Assembly: GCA_030374765.1 (NCBI GenBank)
Contig: JARGXX010000113.1
Location: 930,001 to 994,000 of the forward strand
DNA length: 64,000 bases
Direction of reading: 5' to 3'
From: Agarophyton chilense
Lineage: Eukaryota > Rhodophyta > Florideophyceae > Gracilariales > Gracilariaceae
The position numbers and the translations under genes were made by a program. Under the pieces are notes generated by a model. It did not search any database. It saw only the letters and a program-made list of their open reading frames with translations, and was not told the origin of the DNA. This document shows, piece after piece, positions 20,008 through 30,652 of the stretch (position 1 is the stretch's first letter; the number at the start of each line of letters is the position of its first letter).

Positions 20008-22008
20008 ATGCCCAACATGACCCCCAGCAAACGCCCGTCCGCTAGCACCGAAAAGTTCGGTGTCGTGCTTCTCGCCGCCGGCTATGGAACCCGCTTCGCC
20101 GCCGATATTGCGCCCCACCCCCAGTTCTCATCCCTGGCCGCCATCCCCAAGCCCCTCTTGCCGGTGGGCGGCGAGCCCGTTCTTTCGCATTGGCTGCGCT
20201 CCGTCTCCGCTCTGCCCGCCATCTCCAGCATCGTCGTCGTTTCCAACGCCGCCCACTACTCCTTGTACTGCGTTTGGGCCGAGCAGATTCGCGCAGTCAT
20301 GAGCGAGGCCGCCTCCCTCCCGCTCGCCGTCATCTCAGATGACTCCAGATCGAACAACCACCGTCTCGGCGCTGTCAAGGCCATGCAGACCGGTCTCGCT
20401 CATGTCGCCAAAAGGGGCGCCGAGAGAGCCTTGATCATTGCGGGCGATTGCCTCTTCCCAAACTTCTCAATCCTTTCTCAGCTGGAAGACTTTTGCAACT
20501 CGGAGCAACATGCCGCCGCCTTCGCCTATCACCTGTCTGACATGTCCGAGAGCTACAAGCACGGCATGTTCTGGGTCGAAGAATTGCGCGGTGGAACTAC
20601 CATAGCAAAGCAGCTCGTGGAGAAGCCCAAGAATTCTTCCACACTAACGTCCGATCTTGCAAGTGCGCCCGTCTACGTGCTGAAAAAGCAGTGTTTCAAC
20701 ACCGTCACAACCTTTCTTGATCAGCCCAAAAATGAGCCTCTCGAAAAACGAGATGCCCCCGGCACTTGGCTTTCTTGGCTGGTTTCCGAAACTGCCGTCC
20801 GCGTCTATACCGTGCCGCAACGCCTCGACATTGGCGACCTGTCGCACTACAAAACTGCCTCGTGGACCTACACCATTCCATCCCTGTCTCTCACTGCCTC
20901 AAAACTTCGAGACCGTCTCTCCTATGAACCTGCTGTCGGCCGTGCTTACCCTCGCGTTGGCATTCTGGGAAACCCCTCAGATGGGCTTGGCGGCAAAGTA
21001 ATATCGGTCTCTATTGCGTCGGAGGGCTTCGCTGAGGTCGTTGCCACTGCCAGCGACAAATTTGTCATCACCCCAAACCCTCACAATGAGTTCTTTGTTG
21101 AATTTGACAATCTGTCCCATTTGGTTCAGCGCGCAGATGACTACGGCCTTTCTTACTCAGCCAGACCACTCGTTGGGGCTGCATCCGTCATGTTTGCCAA
21201 GATTTATCGCAAGTACAAGTCTGAGAAAGATGGAGATTCAGTTCTTAGCTCCTTGCCAAACTGCGAGCTCACCTACTCGTCTACCATCCCTACCAAAATA
21301 GGCCTTTCTGGTTCTACTGCTTTCATTCTTGCAACGTTTCGGGCCCTGGCTAGGTTTTACAACACTAGTTTGGAAGCCATATGCCCTGACCTCAAGGTCT
21401 GGGCAGATTCGATACGAAACACAGAGGTGCAACTCCTGGGAATAGCCGGAGGGCGACAAGATCCAATCATGGGATTGATGCAAGGCCCTGTGTTTATGGA
21501 CTTTGTAACCAGCGAGCTTGGAGAATACGAGGGATTAAGGGAAAGCCTTATTCCTGAACTCTGGCTCTGTCATCATCTCACGCCCGGCGAGTCGTCCGGA
21601 AAAGTACACAGCGATCTTCGCGCTCGGTACACCAAAGGTGACAAGAATGTCGCGTACGTAGTTCAGCAATTAATCGAGATAGTGGACGAGGGCAAGAAGG
21701 CCATCGAATCTGGGGATCTCAGTCGTTTGCCAGAGCTTTTCAACCGTAATTTTGAACTTCGAACCGAACTAGTCGGAGACGCTGGAATAGGTGATGCCAA
21801 CAAGGAACTGGTGCGCGTAGCCAAGAAAGCCGGGTTCGCAGCCAAAATGACTGGCAGCGGCGGATGTGCCCTCTGTATTGCCGACCCGGTAAGAAAACTG
21901 TCGGAAGAGGAGGTGAATGATGCCAAGTCAATATTTGAAAAGCATGGTATGGTATTCAAGAAGGTTAAGGTCCTTGAAAATCGTCCTTGGTGGATCCCAA
22001 ATGTTTAA
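20008..22008 (+). CDS. Sugar nucleotidyltransferase / glucuronokinase fusion protein
   Basis: 666 aa from ATG 20008. Residues about 17-300 form a sugar-1-phosphate nucleotidyltransferase: VVLLAAGYGTRF and IPKLL-like IPKPLLPVGGEP (nucleotide binding), IIAGDCLF (metal Asp), VEKPKNS, and DIGDLSHY near the end. Residues about 308-660 form a GHMP kinase of the plant glucuronokinase type: RAYPRVGILGNPSDGLGG, the phosphate loop TKIGLSGSTAFI near 430, and KMTGSGGCALCIA near 613. Glucuronokinase makes glucuronate-1-phosphate from free glucuronate. The N-terminal domain could then make UDP-glucuronate, joining two steps of the uronate salvage route, as plant FKP joins fucokinase to GDP-fucose pyrophosphorylase. 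The nucleotide and sugar used by the first domain are inferred. Codon use is C-rich at third positions. No intron. An upstream GTG extends the frame 9 codons, but the ATG fits better. Confidence 0.87.
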   Translation: MPNMTPSKRPSASTEKFGVVLLAAGYGTRFAADIAPHPQFSSLAAIPKPLLPVGGEPVLSHWLRSVSALPAISSIVVVSNAAHYSLYCVWAEQIRAVMSEAASLPLAVISDDSRSNNHRLGAVKAMQTGLAHVAKRGAERALIIAGDCLFPNFSILSQLEDFCNSEQHAAAFAYHLSDMSESYKHGMFWVEELRGGTTIAKQLVEKPKNSSTLTSDLASAPVYVLKKQCFNTVTTFLDQPKNEPLEKRDAPGTWLSWLVSETAVRVYTVPQRLDIGDLSHYKTASWTYTIPSLSLTASKLRDRLSYEPAVGRAYPRVGILGNPSDGLGGKVISVSIASEGFAEVVATASDKFVITPNPHNEFFVEFDNLSHLVQRADDYGLSYSARPLVGAASVMFAKIYRKYKSEKDGDSVLSSLPNCELTYSSTIPTKIGLSGSTAFILATFRALARFYNTSLEAICPDLKVWADSIRNTEVQLLGIAGGRQDPIMGLMQGPVFMDFVTSELGEYEGLRESLIPELWLCHHLTPGESSGKVHSDLRARYTKGDKNVAYVVQQLIEIVDEGKKAIESGDLSRLPELFNRNFELRTELVGDAGIGDANKELVRVAKKAGFAAKMTGSGGCALCIADPVRKLSEEEVNDAKSIFEKHGMVFKKVKVLENRPWWIPNV

Positions 22009-22347
22009 GTTTTCGACTGCGAAACTCCAGTATCTACCAAAATGTTGCCAGCGGACAAAAAATTGAGAGTGGCTTCGGTTTTAGAGCATCTCTTTTTTCC
22101 CGAGAGGGCGAGATGATTAAAGCTCTTAAGGCGACAGTCACTTAGCTTGCTTTGGACGCAGTTCAGATCAACATTTACGTTGGAGAGACCTTTACCTTCT
22201 CACAGCCGGAAAGTTCGACGGCGCAGATGGATTTCAGCGAATCTATCAAGGTAGTAGAACTAGACTGGCATGCAAAAGTGTAAGAATCGACTCCTACGTG
22301 CGACCCACAGGTTCGCGTTTTATTTCGTGAGTGAAAGGTTAGCATAT
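22009..22347. terminator. Convergent 3' region of the kinase fusion and V-ATPase C genes
   Basis: 340 bp between converging stop codons. No gene or clear polyadenylation hexamer is seen. Confidence 0.35.
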
Positions 22348-23487
22348 TCAAGAAGAGCTGGTGCCGGTCGGAAGCGGCAACTCAAAATAGACATACGGAT
22401 AAAAGTCTCTATCGGCTATGATTCCGGGAATGTTAGTTACTTCATCAGATTCAGAAATTGCAGCCCATGATCCGCCCAAATGAGCAAACATTTTGCCGAG
22501 TTCCTGACGTAGGCGAGCCTCAGACTTGCCCTTGGGAGCGAGTAATGCGACTTCAAAATTAACAGGGAGACCGTAGCGTAGCACACTCTCGGCGAAAGAA
22601 CGCAATGCCTTCAGATGAACCATAGCTATGAAGGTTTCGGCGAATGCGGTTTCCGTCCACTTTGTGAAAGTTGAGAGCTGCTCTTCGGAGTCTTCCTTGA
22701 GACGCTCTTCTTCAACAGCGGATTCGGTCCTTGCATTTGGATTGAACTTGAAATCGCGAACAGTGTACCTTCGTTCCCTTGCAGCACTCTTGAAATCGTC
22801 AACACTCTTCTTGAAGACAGTAACAGCGTAGAGAACATACTCCTGGTCGGATGCAATAACCTTTGCCGAGCGAGGAACGACAAATTCAGCTAGTTCTTCA
22901 TAACGGGTGAGGAATTCATTTTCGTTGTAAGACGGAAAGACGACAAACACTGTGGTCAAATGCTCGGTTTCGACGACGTGATTTGCTTCCACAATGGTAG
23001 ATAAAGCGCGCGTCATAAGATTTCCCTGAGATCGGCGTTCAATGGCGGTTAGCGCTTGACGGGTAGTAGTGTAGTCATTAAGCCTGATTTTCATCTCTTC
23101 CTCAAGGCGCATGACTTGCTCCATAATAGCGGATCGAATCTCGGACAGTGAATCGAGTGGGGTGAACTTAGCCTCGTCCCAAAGAAATTCTGTGACATAT
23201 TCGAGGATGTCGATGCCATCGACGAGCGGTAGAGCAGTGGATGAACCCACGAGGTCGCGATATTGACGCAGAACGCGATCGACAGTTGCTTCAAGGGCTT
23301 TATCATCTCGCGAGATAGCGTCCGCGACAGCGATAAGCGAATCAAGAGTTCCAACACGAAACTGGGGGAGCTGAAGCAGATAGGCATCGCAGAGAGCTGC
23401 CTTGTTCTGGAGCGAGCCCTTTATGGAGTCGAAGGCTGAGAGCTGCTCGCCATTTGGGGCGGAGACGACCCACAGGCGAACGGACAT
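22348..23487 (-). CDS. ATP6V1C: V-type proton ATPase subunit C
   Basis: 379 aa from ATG 23487, the normal length of subunit C (about 375-390). It opens RLWVVSAPNGE and carries the family's long helical foot and head pattern: FRVGTLDSLIAVADAI, VDGIDILEYVTEFLWDEAK, the basic QGNLMTRAL element, YTVRDFKFN, WTETAFAETFIAMVHLKALR, and FYPYVYFELPL at the C-terminus. Subunit C links the V1 sector to the stator and controls reversible assembly of the vacuolar proton pump. The start is clear because the family begins a few residues before the W. No intron, which is typical for the window. Confidence 0.95.
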   Translation of the reverse strand: MSVRLWVVSAPNGEQLSAFDSIKGSLQNKAALCDAYLLQLPQFRVGTLDSLIAVADAISRDDKALEATVDRVLRQYRDLVGSSTALPLVDGIDILEYVTEFLWDEAKFTPLDSLSEIRSAIMEQVMRLEEEMKIRLNDYTTTRQALTAIERRSQGNLMTRALSTIVEANHVVETEHLTTVFVVFPSYNENEFLTRYEELAEFVVPRSAKVIASDQEYVLYAVTVFKKSVDDFKSAARERRYTVRDFKFNPNARTESAVEEERLKEDSEEQLSTFTKWTETAFAETFIAMVHLKALRSFAESVLRYGLPVNFEVALLAPKGKSEARLRQELGKMFAHLGGSWAAISESDEVTNIPGIIADRDFYPYVYFELPLPTGTSSS

Positions 23488-24019
23488 GATGGAGACGGAT
23501 GAGAATTAACGAAAAGAGGGCGGAGGATGGGAGGAAAGGCGAATCCGGAGGACTTGGGGACAGAGAAAATGGTTGGAGGCGATGAGGTCGGTCGGTTACG
23601 ACCAGGTGATGGCGATAGGGCATAGCGGCGCAATGATGCATCAGACCGCAACGCTGCGAGGCCACCACGCTGCTGCCATCTGTAACTGAAAACGACACTC
23701 TTTACGGCAAGTAGCCATGCTCCTTACACCCATTGAAACGTGGCCACGGCGACACGTGAAAGCGGTCATTCGTTGTGCAACGTGTATGGTCAGCAGATCA
23801 GATCCACGTGAACTCTAAAAGAGGTAGATATCTTTGGAGCTAACTTACACATGTCTTGTTTTAAATAATTAAAATTGGAATATACCTCAGGGCTGTCCTG
23901 GAACGGACGCATCCGAATCAAACGCATTTGTTATCTACTATGTGTTGTACAGTTCCTAAAACCGACCCAGTGCTCGATCCGGTCGTGGTCATCTCCGATC
24001 GCCTTCGCCTCCGACGAGA
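23488..24019. promoter_or_regulatory. V-ATPase C upstream region
   Basis: 530 bp between a minus-strand start and the 3' end of the next minus-strand gene. The open frames here are Ser/Pro/Arg-rich shadows. A GATCAGATCCACGTGAAC stretch near 23795 includes a CACGTG box, which could bind bHLH-type factors. This is only a sequence match. Confidence 0.3.
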
Positions 24020-24832
24020 TCAGCGCCTGTACCTCTTGTCACGCTTCTCCTTCTCCTTCCTCGCCTTAAGGCGCGCGTCCAACTGCGTGAATGACGGTAG
24101 CCTGTGATGTGAGGAGCTCCCCGCACCTGAGGAAGAGGCCTCGCCGGAGAGCAAAGTTGCGATCTCCATGGCCGTCGATGTCTTCGCCGAATGTCTATCG
24201 CCCGTGCGTGATGACGATCCACCGGACGAATTGCGATCGTTCCTGCGAGAGTCGTTCATCGACGAAGGACCAGCACGCGGCGCCTTATGAGCGCCTGATG
24301 ACGACGATGACATAGCCAGAGCGTGTGCCATTGCCATGGATGACGAACCGGCGCCCGAAGTTCTGCTCGACATTGAGTTGATCTGATCGATGTGCATTTC
24401 AAGCAGCGTCATCAGAGTGGGCTGCTTCGAGGGCTTGTTGTTGATTAACTGACGCCGGGCATTGGTACTCACCAACTTGTCTGTCTCATGCGGTTTCTTC
24501 TTGACTACCAGCGGCATTATGTCGAAGATTACATCTCGCTTCAAATCGGAGAGGCGATGAATGCCCATGTCTTGGGCCGCTCTGAGCACCTCTTGTGCCA
24601 GTTGTCGCCAAGCCGGCTCGTACTGCGCCCCGCTTATCCTCTGATTCCATCCAGTAAAGTCACGAAAATCGGCGTACAGGGAAGGAGCACCAATCTTGTG
24701 GGCAAACTCCACAATAGATTGATGCAAGTTGGCAGTCACAAGTGATTGACGTGGCTGGCGTCCCCTCCTCTTCTTCATTATTGTTGTATTTGTGGACAAA
24801 TGTGGATGATTGGGAGATGGCGGATCGCTCAT
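24020..24832 (-). CDS. Hypothetical Ser-rich basic-tailed protein
   Basis: 270 aa from the first ATG (24832); a second ATG at 24778 starts MKKRRGRQPRQ. Residues about 40-140 look folded, with aromatic and Leu-rich helices (HQSIVEFAHKIGAPSLYADF, GWNQRISGAQYEPAWRQLAQ). The middle is Ser/Gly/Ala-rich and disordered, and the tail is a highly basic helix (LKARKEKEKRDKRYRR). I do not recognise the family. The two basic ends suggest a nuclear or nucleic-acid-linked protein, which is inference only. The frame is open for nearly 900 bp and its codon use matches its neighbours, so a real gene is likely. Confidence 0.6.
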   Translation of the reverse strand: MSDPPSPNHPHLSTNTTIMKKRRGRQPRQSLVTANLHQSIVEFAHKIGAPSLYADFRDFTGWNQRISGAQYEPAWRQLAQEVLRAAQDMGIHRLSDLKRDVIFDIMPLVVKKKPHETDKLVSTNARRQLINNKPSKQPTLMTLLEMHIDQINSMSSRTSGAGSSSMAMAHALAMSSSSSGAHKAPRAGPSSMNDSRRNDRNSSGGSSSRTGDRHSAKTSTAMEIATLLSGEASSSGAGSSSHHRLPSFTQLDARLKARKEKEKRDKRYRR

Positions 24833-27800
24833 GCAAGGGCGATGAGATGGAATATGTGCGAACTTGGAAGACGGTTTTATACGGTCGCGGAAGGTGGAGA
24901 ATGCCGAGTTGTGCAAAGCGAGCAGTGTTCCTGGGCATTTGGCAAGAGTTTGGAATGTTCAATGGCTATCCGGATAACGGGAGTGGGGCGGTGAAGAAGA
25001 ACATCAAATAAGCGGCTGGTATTGCTTCGTCAGACAGTAAATGATTGTGTATCGAGAGATTTGCACTCCAAAGAATAGCGTGACTGACTGAGTGACGGAA
25101 AGGACACTCGAGTACTGACACGAGGTACGTGCGCGTAGTCGAACGGCGCAAGCGGCTGAAGGAGCGGAGGGAGCGGAAAAAGCGGAACCATGACTGACGC
25201 TACCAGCATTGATGGATAAGAAAAGAGGTTGCGACACATCGTCCAATCGGAGAGGTTGGCGAGGCGGCGGTGGAGGGTGGCATTGCTCACGGGGCGGCGC
25301 AACGCAAAGCTCGTCGAGGCTCAGCGAGCGCTGCGCCGGGTGTACGAGGGTTTTGAAGAGTCGTCACGGCGCGCGAAATTGCAAGGGCACGCTGCTCATT
25401 GGCAGCTCCATTCAGACATGGCACCGTGGACGAGGAGATGCCTTCGCTCATCGATATACGCACCTGCCCCGGAGGGGCTCCGCGCGTCCTCCAAAAAAAT
25501 GTTTTCGCAGCGCCCCGGTGCTCTGCAATTCTGTTGGTTACTCGCGGCTGCATCGCTCGTTTACGTCATCACCCACAAGATTTCGCCAGATATCCCTGGC
25601 GCTCGCAGTTGTGCCGGTGAATTCTTTCCGGTGGCACATGCTGTAGCAAACATTATCAGCTTACCTCGAAACTGCAACCGTAAACCGTTTCAAAACATTT
25701 TTCGACAGCGCCATCTCTGCCTCTCAATACTAAGTACGTTCGTTCCTTAGGTTCAAATGAGCCTCTTCTTCCGCCGCAAATACAATCTGGTCAGACCCTT
25801 TTTCAATTGGATGCACGACTGCTTTTCATCAATCCATGCCTTACACTGTTTTCTCTTTTTCTTCCGACACTGAAACCCCTCTCAGCAAACTTTACGGCCT
25901 TAACAGGTTCAAAGAGTGGACATATCGTGGATTGTTTCTGAATCATGAATCTGTCGTTTTTCCTAACCAACTCGTGCTGCTCTCTTTGAAAAAATTGAAA
26001 TTATGTGATGACGAACTTTGATTGAAAAGAAATAAAATAAGGCTCCACCCTTTGCGTGCATGCATATCAGATATGTGTATTGTGTGTGTGAGATATTAGC
26101 GATAAAAACTTGCTGCGGTACGTATCATCACCAAAACTTATCATTTCAAAAGACCTCAAATAACATTTACATCATTGTCACAACCCTTCGTCATATTTGC
26201 TTGGGTGGTCTATTTCTGTTTTGACGAATGCTGTTTTTAATCGGCAATTTAACTCGCTTGTATAGCTTTAGACATATTTGGTTTTGAGAACAAAAACCAA
26301 TGTTTAACAGAATTAAAACTCTCGAAGCTCGAGTCTTTCTTTCGGCTCTGAATAATATATTCAAACCAGTTTCTCTTCGTTTTTGAAGCTACTCTCCTTT
26401 TTAGCTATCAGGCAAGTAGAAGGTTCCATTATTCCAGAACCCTTTGTAAACCCAAACATTTTGTGAAGTTCTCGTTTTGAAGACTAGTATTCTGTCTGTA
26501 CTTGTAACAGACGAGAGCTCGTAAAAAGTTTATCAAGCAGGATCCACGCGAAAACCGCACCCGTTTTGTCGAATTCAACTCATGAACATGCTCATTTTGC
26601 TGTAGCTGTATTGGAGAATGAATGTAAGGTCATGCACGTGATCCGAGTTAGCGAGGCCGATGAATTTTGAGAACTCCCCATACGCAAGTGAACATGATTC
26701 ATGCAGGAAAAAAAAGATTTCTTGTTTCAAAGTCTCAACTGACTGAATACTTTTTCTTCTTTGTCATTGGTGTTTCATATTTATGGAACTCCTTACATGA
26801 GTACATGAAAAGATATAGAAGATAGCTTGAAAAAGAAAAGGGATTATGAGCTGTCAGAGAACTGCTCTGATTACGCACGGGAGATCTCAAAACCGACCCC
26901 AACTCTCGACGAGACTGGTGTGAGCAATTGTCTGTAATTGTGGCATATCGATGCCAACGTGTACCCCATGCAAATGCGGTTGCATTGTACTTGGAACAAT
27001 TGCTTGTATGAGCTTACGTTCCAAATTCTTCTATTTCTTCTGTTCGTCATGGGCCTGCTGACATCGCACATACGATTTAAAAGAATGAGGGTACTATATG
27101 AATTCTTATCGTTCGAAGACATGGATAGAGAAACAGACATCAAGAAGTCCTTCATTGCTGCTTTACTCACGATACCTTACTTAATCGGTACGCTGAAGGT
27201 TTTTAGAAGATATTACGAACTATGACTGTGTTTGGAAACGAAGCACTTCCTTTACAATAATCCTTCACAATTTTTTTGAAAGAAAGTTTCCCAGAAATTT
27301 GTTTTAGCCTACGTTGCACGTTCGTATGAACTGCAAAGTAAGGGACAGAGAAAAAAAAGAAAAGGGAAACGCTCTATCGAGCACGTGTCAACATCATCAA
27401 GTGAGTCAAGTTTCGCGGCATGGTGACATTCTGAGAACGGTTTGGGAGACGTGGCCAACCGCCGTGTCACAACAGAAAAAGTTTTGAGTAGGGTAAAAAG
27501 CATTCAATGGTATGCGCATGGTCAAGACGACCAATGGCAGTGCGGGTGGCAGTGCGATTTGAGCATTGTATAAGATGAAAAATGTGCGGAAGAGGGTCGT
27601 CGTATGAACTAAAAAGTGAACCCGATTCGGCGTTGGTTGTGTAATTGTCGTGGAAGAATTCGAAACTGGTATCCTGAGCCATTTAGTACGTGCACTTCGC
27701 CATTATTGTGGCACAAAGCCGTTCGAGTGGCTGTGTCATGATCGGGAAGAGTGCTCTATTGAAAAGTGTCGTTTCGCACGACGGATAATCCAAATTTCGA

Positions 27801-28609
27801 TTTTGTACATGATGCTGTGAACTCCATGAATTCATGAATATTTGCGATCCACCTCTGTTGGTGGCGTAAAATATAACATGAAAGCTTACCGAACAAATTG
27901 GCCATTGTGTGGTACAACAAGAAGCAATGATGAATAAACGATGATCGAAAGAAGGGGACCACTAGGGCGAGGAATTCGAAGAATGTATTTCAGCAGCTCC
28001 AAGTACTGGCTGCGTTTGAAAAACAAGACAGGTTTGGCGCGACCAGTGAAGGATGCAGGCGCCCAAGAATGAGCCCTGCTCAAGTACTGCATTTCCTCCG
28101 GTTTATCCATGAATATGTTGTTTGCCAACCATCGAAACGAACGTATGCAACCGGATCCATCAGGAGCAAAGAACAGCAACCAGCTCCGTCACCTTGGTGA
28201 AGCAGCTTGGGAGACATTGCACTGAACGATCTACTACTGCTCAAATATGAAGGCCATCTATGAAATCAGGGCTCAGTGCACAAAGGGAGGCAAAGTTAGG
28301 GTACATGGATACCCGAGGATAGAACTCCATTGTACCCTTCGTATAATAGTGGCTCCTACTCTATTTGTTAAAGTATCATTAACGGGAAAACAATACAGGG
28401 GAAAGGCCGCAGTATACTTGGCACCAATCGTAGACGCGCGCAGGCCAGTATGTAAGCTGTGATGGCCTACGACGTAGCTTACAGAAACATGTCTTCGACG
28501 GTGAAGACTACATTTGCTTGGTGCTTTGCCTGTCCATACCTATCGTTACCGGTCACCGGCGGTTTCCCTGGCAAAGACGGGTCTCACAGATCGGCAGAGG
28601 CTAGGAAAA
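24833..28609. other. Gene-poor stretch
   Basis: Mostly AT-rich with no confident gene. The GC-rich part at 25209-25750 has overlapping open frames without good ATG starts. On the minus strand, about 27700-28180 has a protein-like open frame (PDGSGCIRSFRWLANN, RPSGPLLS) that could splice over a 36-bp GTAAGC..CAACAG gap to a second short exon. I could not assign a family and do not call a gene. Confidence 0.35.
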
Positions 28610-29746
28610 ATGACTAGAACTAAGTCCAGAAAACCTGGCAGTGGAGACGGTCGCGGACGTAAACGAAAGCGCGAGGAATCTGCGGTAACCGCCCCCGACC
28701 GCGCCAAGTACCGACAAGCACACTCCAGCTTATCAACGTCGAAAAAATCCCCCCCGCCTAAGAATCCCCCCCAGCCCCCCAGTCTGAGCTCGGATCAGAA
28801 AAATGACGTTGAAGCCGTACAGGCTTTCGTCGAAAATGAACATGCAAAGCTGCGCACCGAGCTGAAACGACTACGAAAACAAGTGCATCGCGAGAAGACA
28901 GCACTCAAACGAAAGAGAGAGTCTTCCGAGACGAGTGGGAAGAAAATCGCGGGCATTCAGCCTTCAAAAGACGAATTTGATGAACAGGGAATCGCTTCGA
29001 ACTCAGTAAAAGAGGCTCGCACTCTGGAACGTCGTTCGCGTCGCTCTCAGTTTGAAATGCAACGAGCGAAGACAGATGAAATGATTCGCACAGCTCCACA
29101 TCAGTTTTTATGGTCTGAGTACATCAAATGGGCGAAGGAGAAGGACCTAGATATTCATGAAAGAAATCAATGGTCTTCAGATCAAGTCATCGCAAACACG
29201 GAAGACGGCCAAGAGTCACTTATCCCATTCGTGAAGAAAGCCATCGGCTCAGATTACCAGAAGCGGACAACTTTTCGTAAGGCAAAGAAAGCTACGCCAG
29301 GCATAGCGGTCATAGCACTTGCGCCGAGCGCCTTGCGTGCAGTTCGAATAGCTCCGCGATTGTATGATGGGCAACCAGTGGGAAAGCTTTTTGGAAAGCA
29401 AAAGGCAGAGTTCCAGCAACAATGGCTGCGTAGGGCGTGCCGAAAGACTGTAGTGTCAACAGCTGTTGGAACTGCGAAACGCGTGCAGAGACTACTCGAA
29501 GATGGACATATGACTTTGGAACACACGGCGCTGATTATTATTGACTTTTGGAGGAACCCCAGCCTAAGAAATGTACTTGACTTTCCCTTCGAACGTAATG
29601 AGATTTTCCAGTTTCTACATGATTTTTCTTGCGCTCGAGTAACGAATGGTATGAAGGTTATGCTAACCATTCCCGAAAACCAGCCTGTTCGCTTAGAAGA
29701 TGTTACGAACGATAAACAGAAACAAAAAGCAACGGAAGAAACTTAA
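28610..29746 (+). CDS. CMSS1: Cms1-like (CMSS1) ribosome-biogenesis protein
   Basis: 378 aa. The N-terminal third is basic and disordered (TKSRKPGSGDGRGRKRKREE) with a Lys/Arg-rich coiled coil near residues 80-130. The C-terminal part matches the Cms1/CMSS1 family: GIAVIALAPSALRAVRIA, GKLFGKQKAEFQQQW, VSTAVGTAKRVQRLLEDGHM, and LIIIDFWRNPSLRNVLDF. The fold resembles half of a DEAD-box helicase without its catalytic motifs. Yeast Cms1 is part of 90S pre-ribosomes, so a nucleolar role is expected. The start at 28610 was chosen over an in-frame upstream start (28514) because the basic nuclear-signal-like region begins there. No intron. It converges with STK19 55 bp away. Confidence 0.8.
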   Translation: MTRTKSRKPGSGDGRGRKRKREESAVTAPDRAKYRQAHSSLSTSKKSPPPKNPPQPPSLSSDQKNDVEAVQAFVENEHAKLRTELKRLRKQVHREKTALKRKRESSETSGKKIAGIQPSKDEFDEQGIASNSVKEARTLERRSRRSQFEMQRAKTDEMIRTAPHQFLWSEYIKWAKEKDLDIHERNQWSSDQVIANTEDGQESLIPFVKKAIGSDYQKRTTFRKAKKATPGIAVIALAPSALRAVRIAPRLYDGQPVGKLFGKQKAEFQQQWLRRACRKTVVSTAVGTAKRVQRLLEDGHMTLEHTALIIIDFWRNPSLRNVLDFPFERNEIFQFLHDFSCARVTNGMKVMLTIPENQPVRLEDVTNDKQKQKATEET

Positions 29747-29801
29747 ACGCAATGCTATCACCGTATTCGTCCTTTTTCGCAAAGTTTTCCGTTCTGGATA
29801 T

Positions 29802-30605
29802 TCAAAATTGCTGGAGTCGAACAAGAGCTCCCACAGAAGTGTCAACACAATCCGCTTGTCCTGATCCGACAACGTCACGCACGTGCCATCTCGCGGTGAA
29901 ACAAGTTTTCTTCAATGTGCGCAGTTCAAGCTTTGTGAGGCCCATCTCCTTGTACGGAGCTTTCCGTAGAATGGATACGATTTCATTTGCCCCCGATCTT
30001 CGGTTCCTCATAAACTCACCCATTCCCGGAAAAGCAAAATTAAAGGAATACTCGTCTTGACAGGTCAAATACCCACTTCGTACCAACTCATCCACAGCGT
30101 CATCTGTCACATCTCCATAAACTCGTCGCAAAGAGGAAATTGTGACCCATGGCATGTGATTCTGATCAAAGACGTCATCGAATAACGTTCGCACGACTGG
30201 TGAGATTGAGTTGCTAGCCCTCGCGCGAAAATCATCCAACAAGATAAAGCAATCACCACCCTTAGGGAGTTGGATGCGGCGCAAACCGTGGAGACAAATG
30301 TCATCCAAGTCACGATAAATTTCTGTTTTGTTAGAGACGAGAGCATTCAACTGAGTTCCGAGCACCAGGGGAGGTGTATTCGGAAGGTCTTGATTCGCGG
30401 CCTCTGACCAGTCTTGCCTTAGAATACGCAGCGCAACCTGAGTGTCTGGAATGGCTGAAATCGATGTTAACAAGGGGTCTTCCTCAGCTTGTGGCGGTTT
30501 CGGCTTTTGTTTTCGAAGGGGAAACTGAGCACGAGTGCGACGGCGAGTTGTCCGTCGCGGTTTCAGTTTGACGGGTAAAGGGTTGAGAGTATTAGACGGC
30601 GGCAT
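29802..30605 (-). CDS. STK19: STK19-like winged-helix protein
   Basis: 267 aa from the first ATG (30605). The N-terminus is basic (KPRRTTRRRTRAQFP). The rest matches STK19: IQLPKGGDCFILLDDFRARA (like the family's R-L-F.L..D..A..F block), ISSLRRVYGDVTDDAVDELV, the DEYSFNFAFPGMGEFM strand-turn, ILRKAPYKEM, and the C-terminal GSGQADCVDTSVGALVRL. STK19, once thought a kinase, is a tandem winged-helix DNA-binding protein linked to transcription-coupled repair, and no kinase motif is seen here either. Family length is about 250-270. The frame extends 14 codons upstream without ATG. No intron. Confidence 0.85.
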   Translation of the reverse strand: MPPSNTLNPLPVKLKPRRTTRRRTRAQFPLRKQKPKPPQAEEDPLLTSISAIPDTQVALRILRQDWSEAANQDLPNTPPLVLGTQLNALVSNKTEIYRDLDDICLHGLRRIQLPKGGDCFILLDDFRARASNSISPVVRTLFDDVFDQNHMPWVTISSLRRVYGDVTDDAVDELVRSGYLTCQDEYSFNFAFPGMGEFMRNRRSGANEIVSILRKAPYKEMGLTKLELRTLKKTCFTARWHVRDVVGSGQADCVDTSVGALVRLQQF

Positions 30606-30652
30606 GTGAAGGATAAGGCTTGCGGATTCCGGAAGCGCCTTGTTCAATTCTA

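Noticed and set aside
25209-25750. Overlapping plus-strand frames of 145 and 173 codons
   Set aside because: Both start with non-ATG codons, switch plausibility midway, and match no family I know. Possibly an old gene remnant, but unsupported.
26938-27225. 95-codon hydrophobic plus-strand frame
   Set aside because: Starts with TTG and lies in AT-rich DNA, where hydrophobic runs arise by chance.
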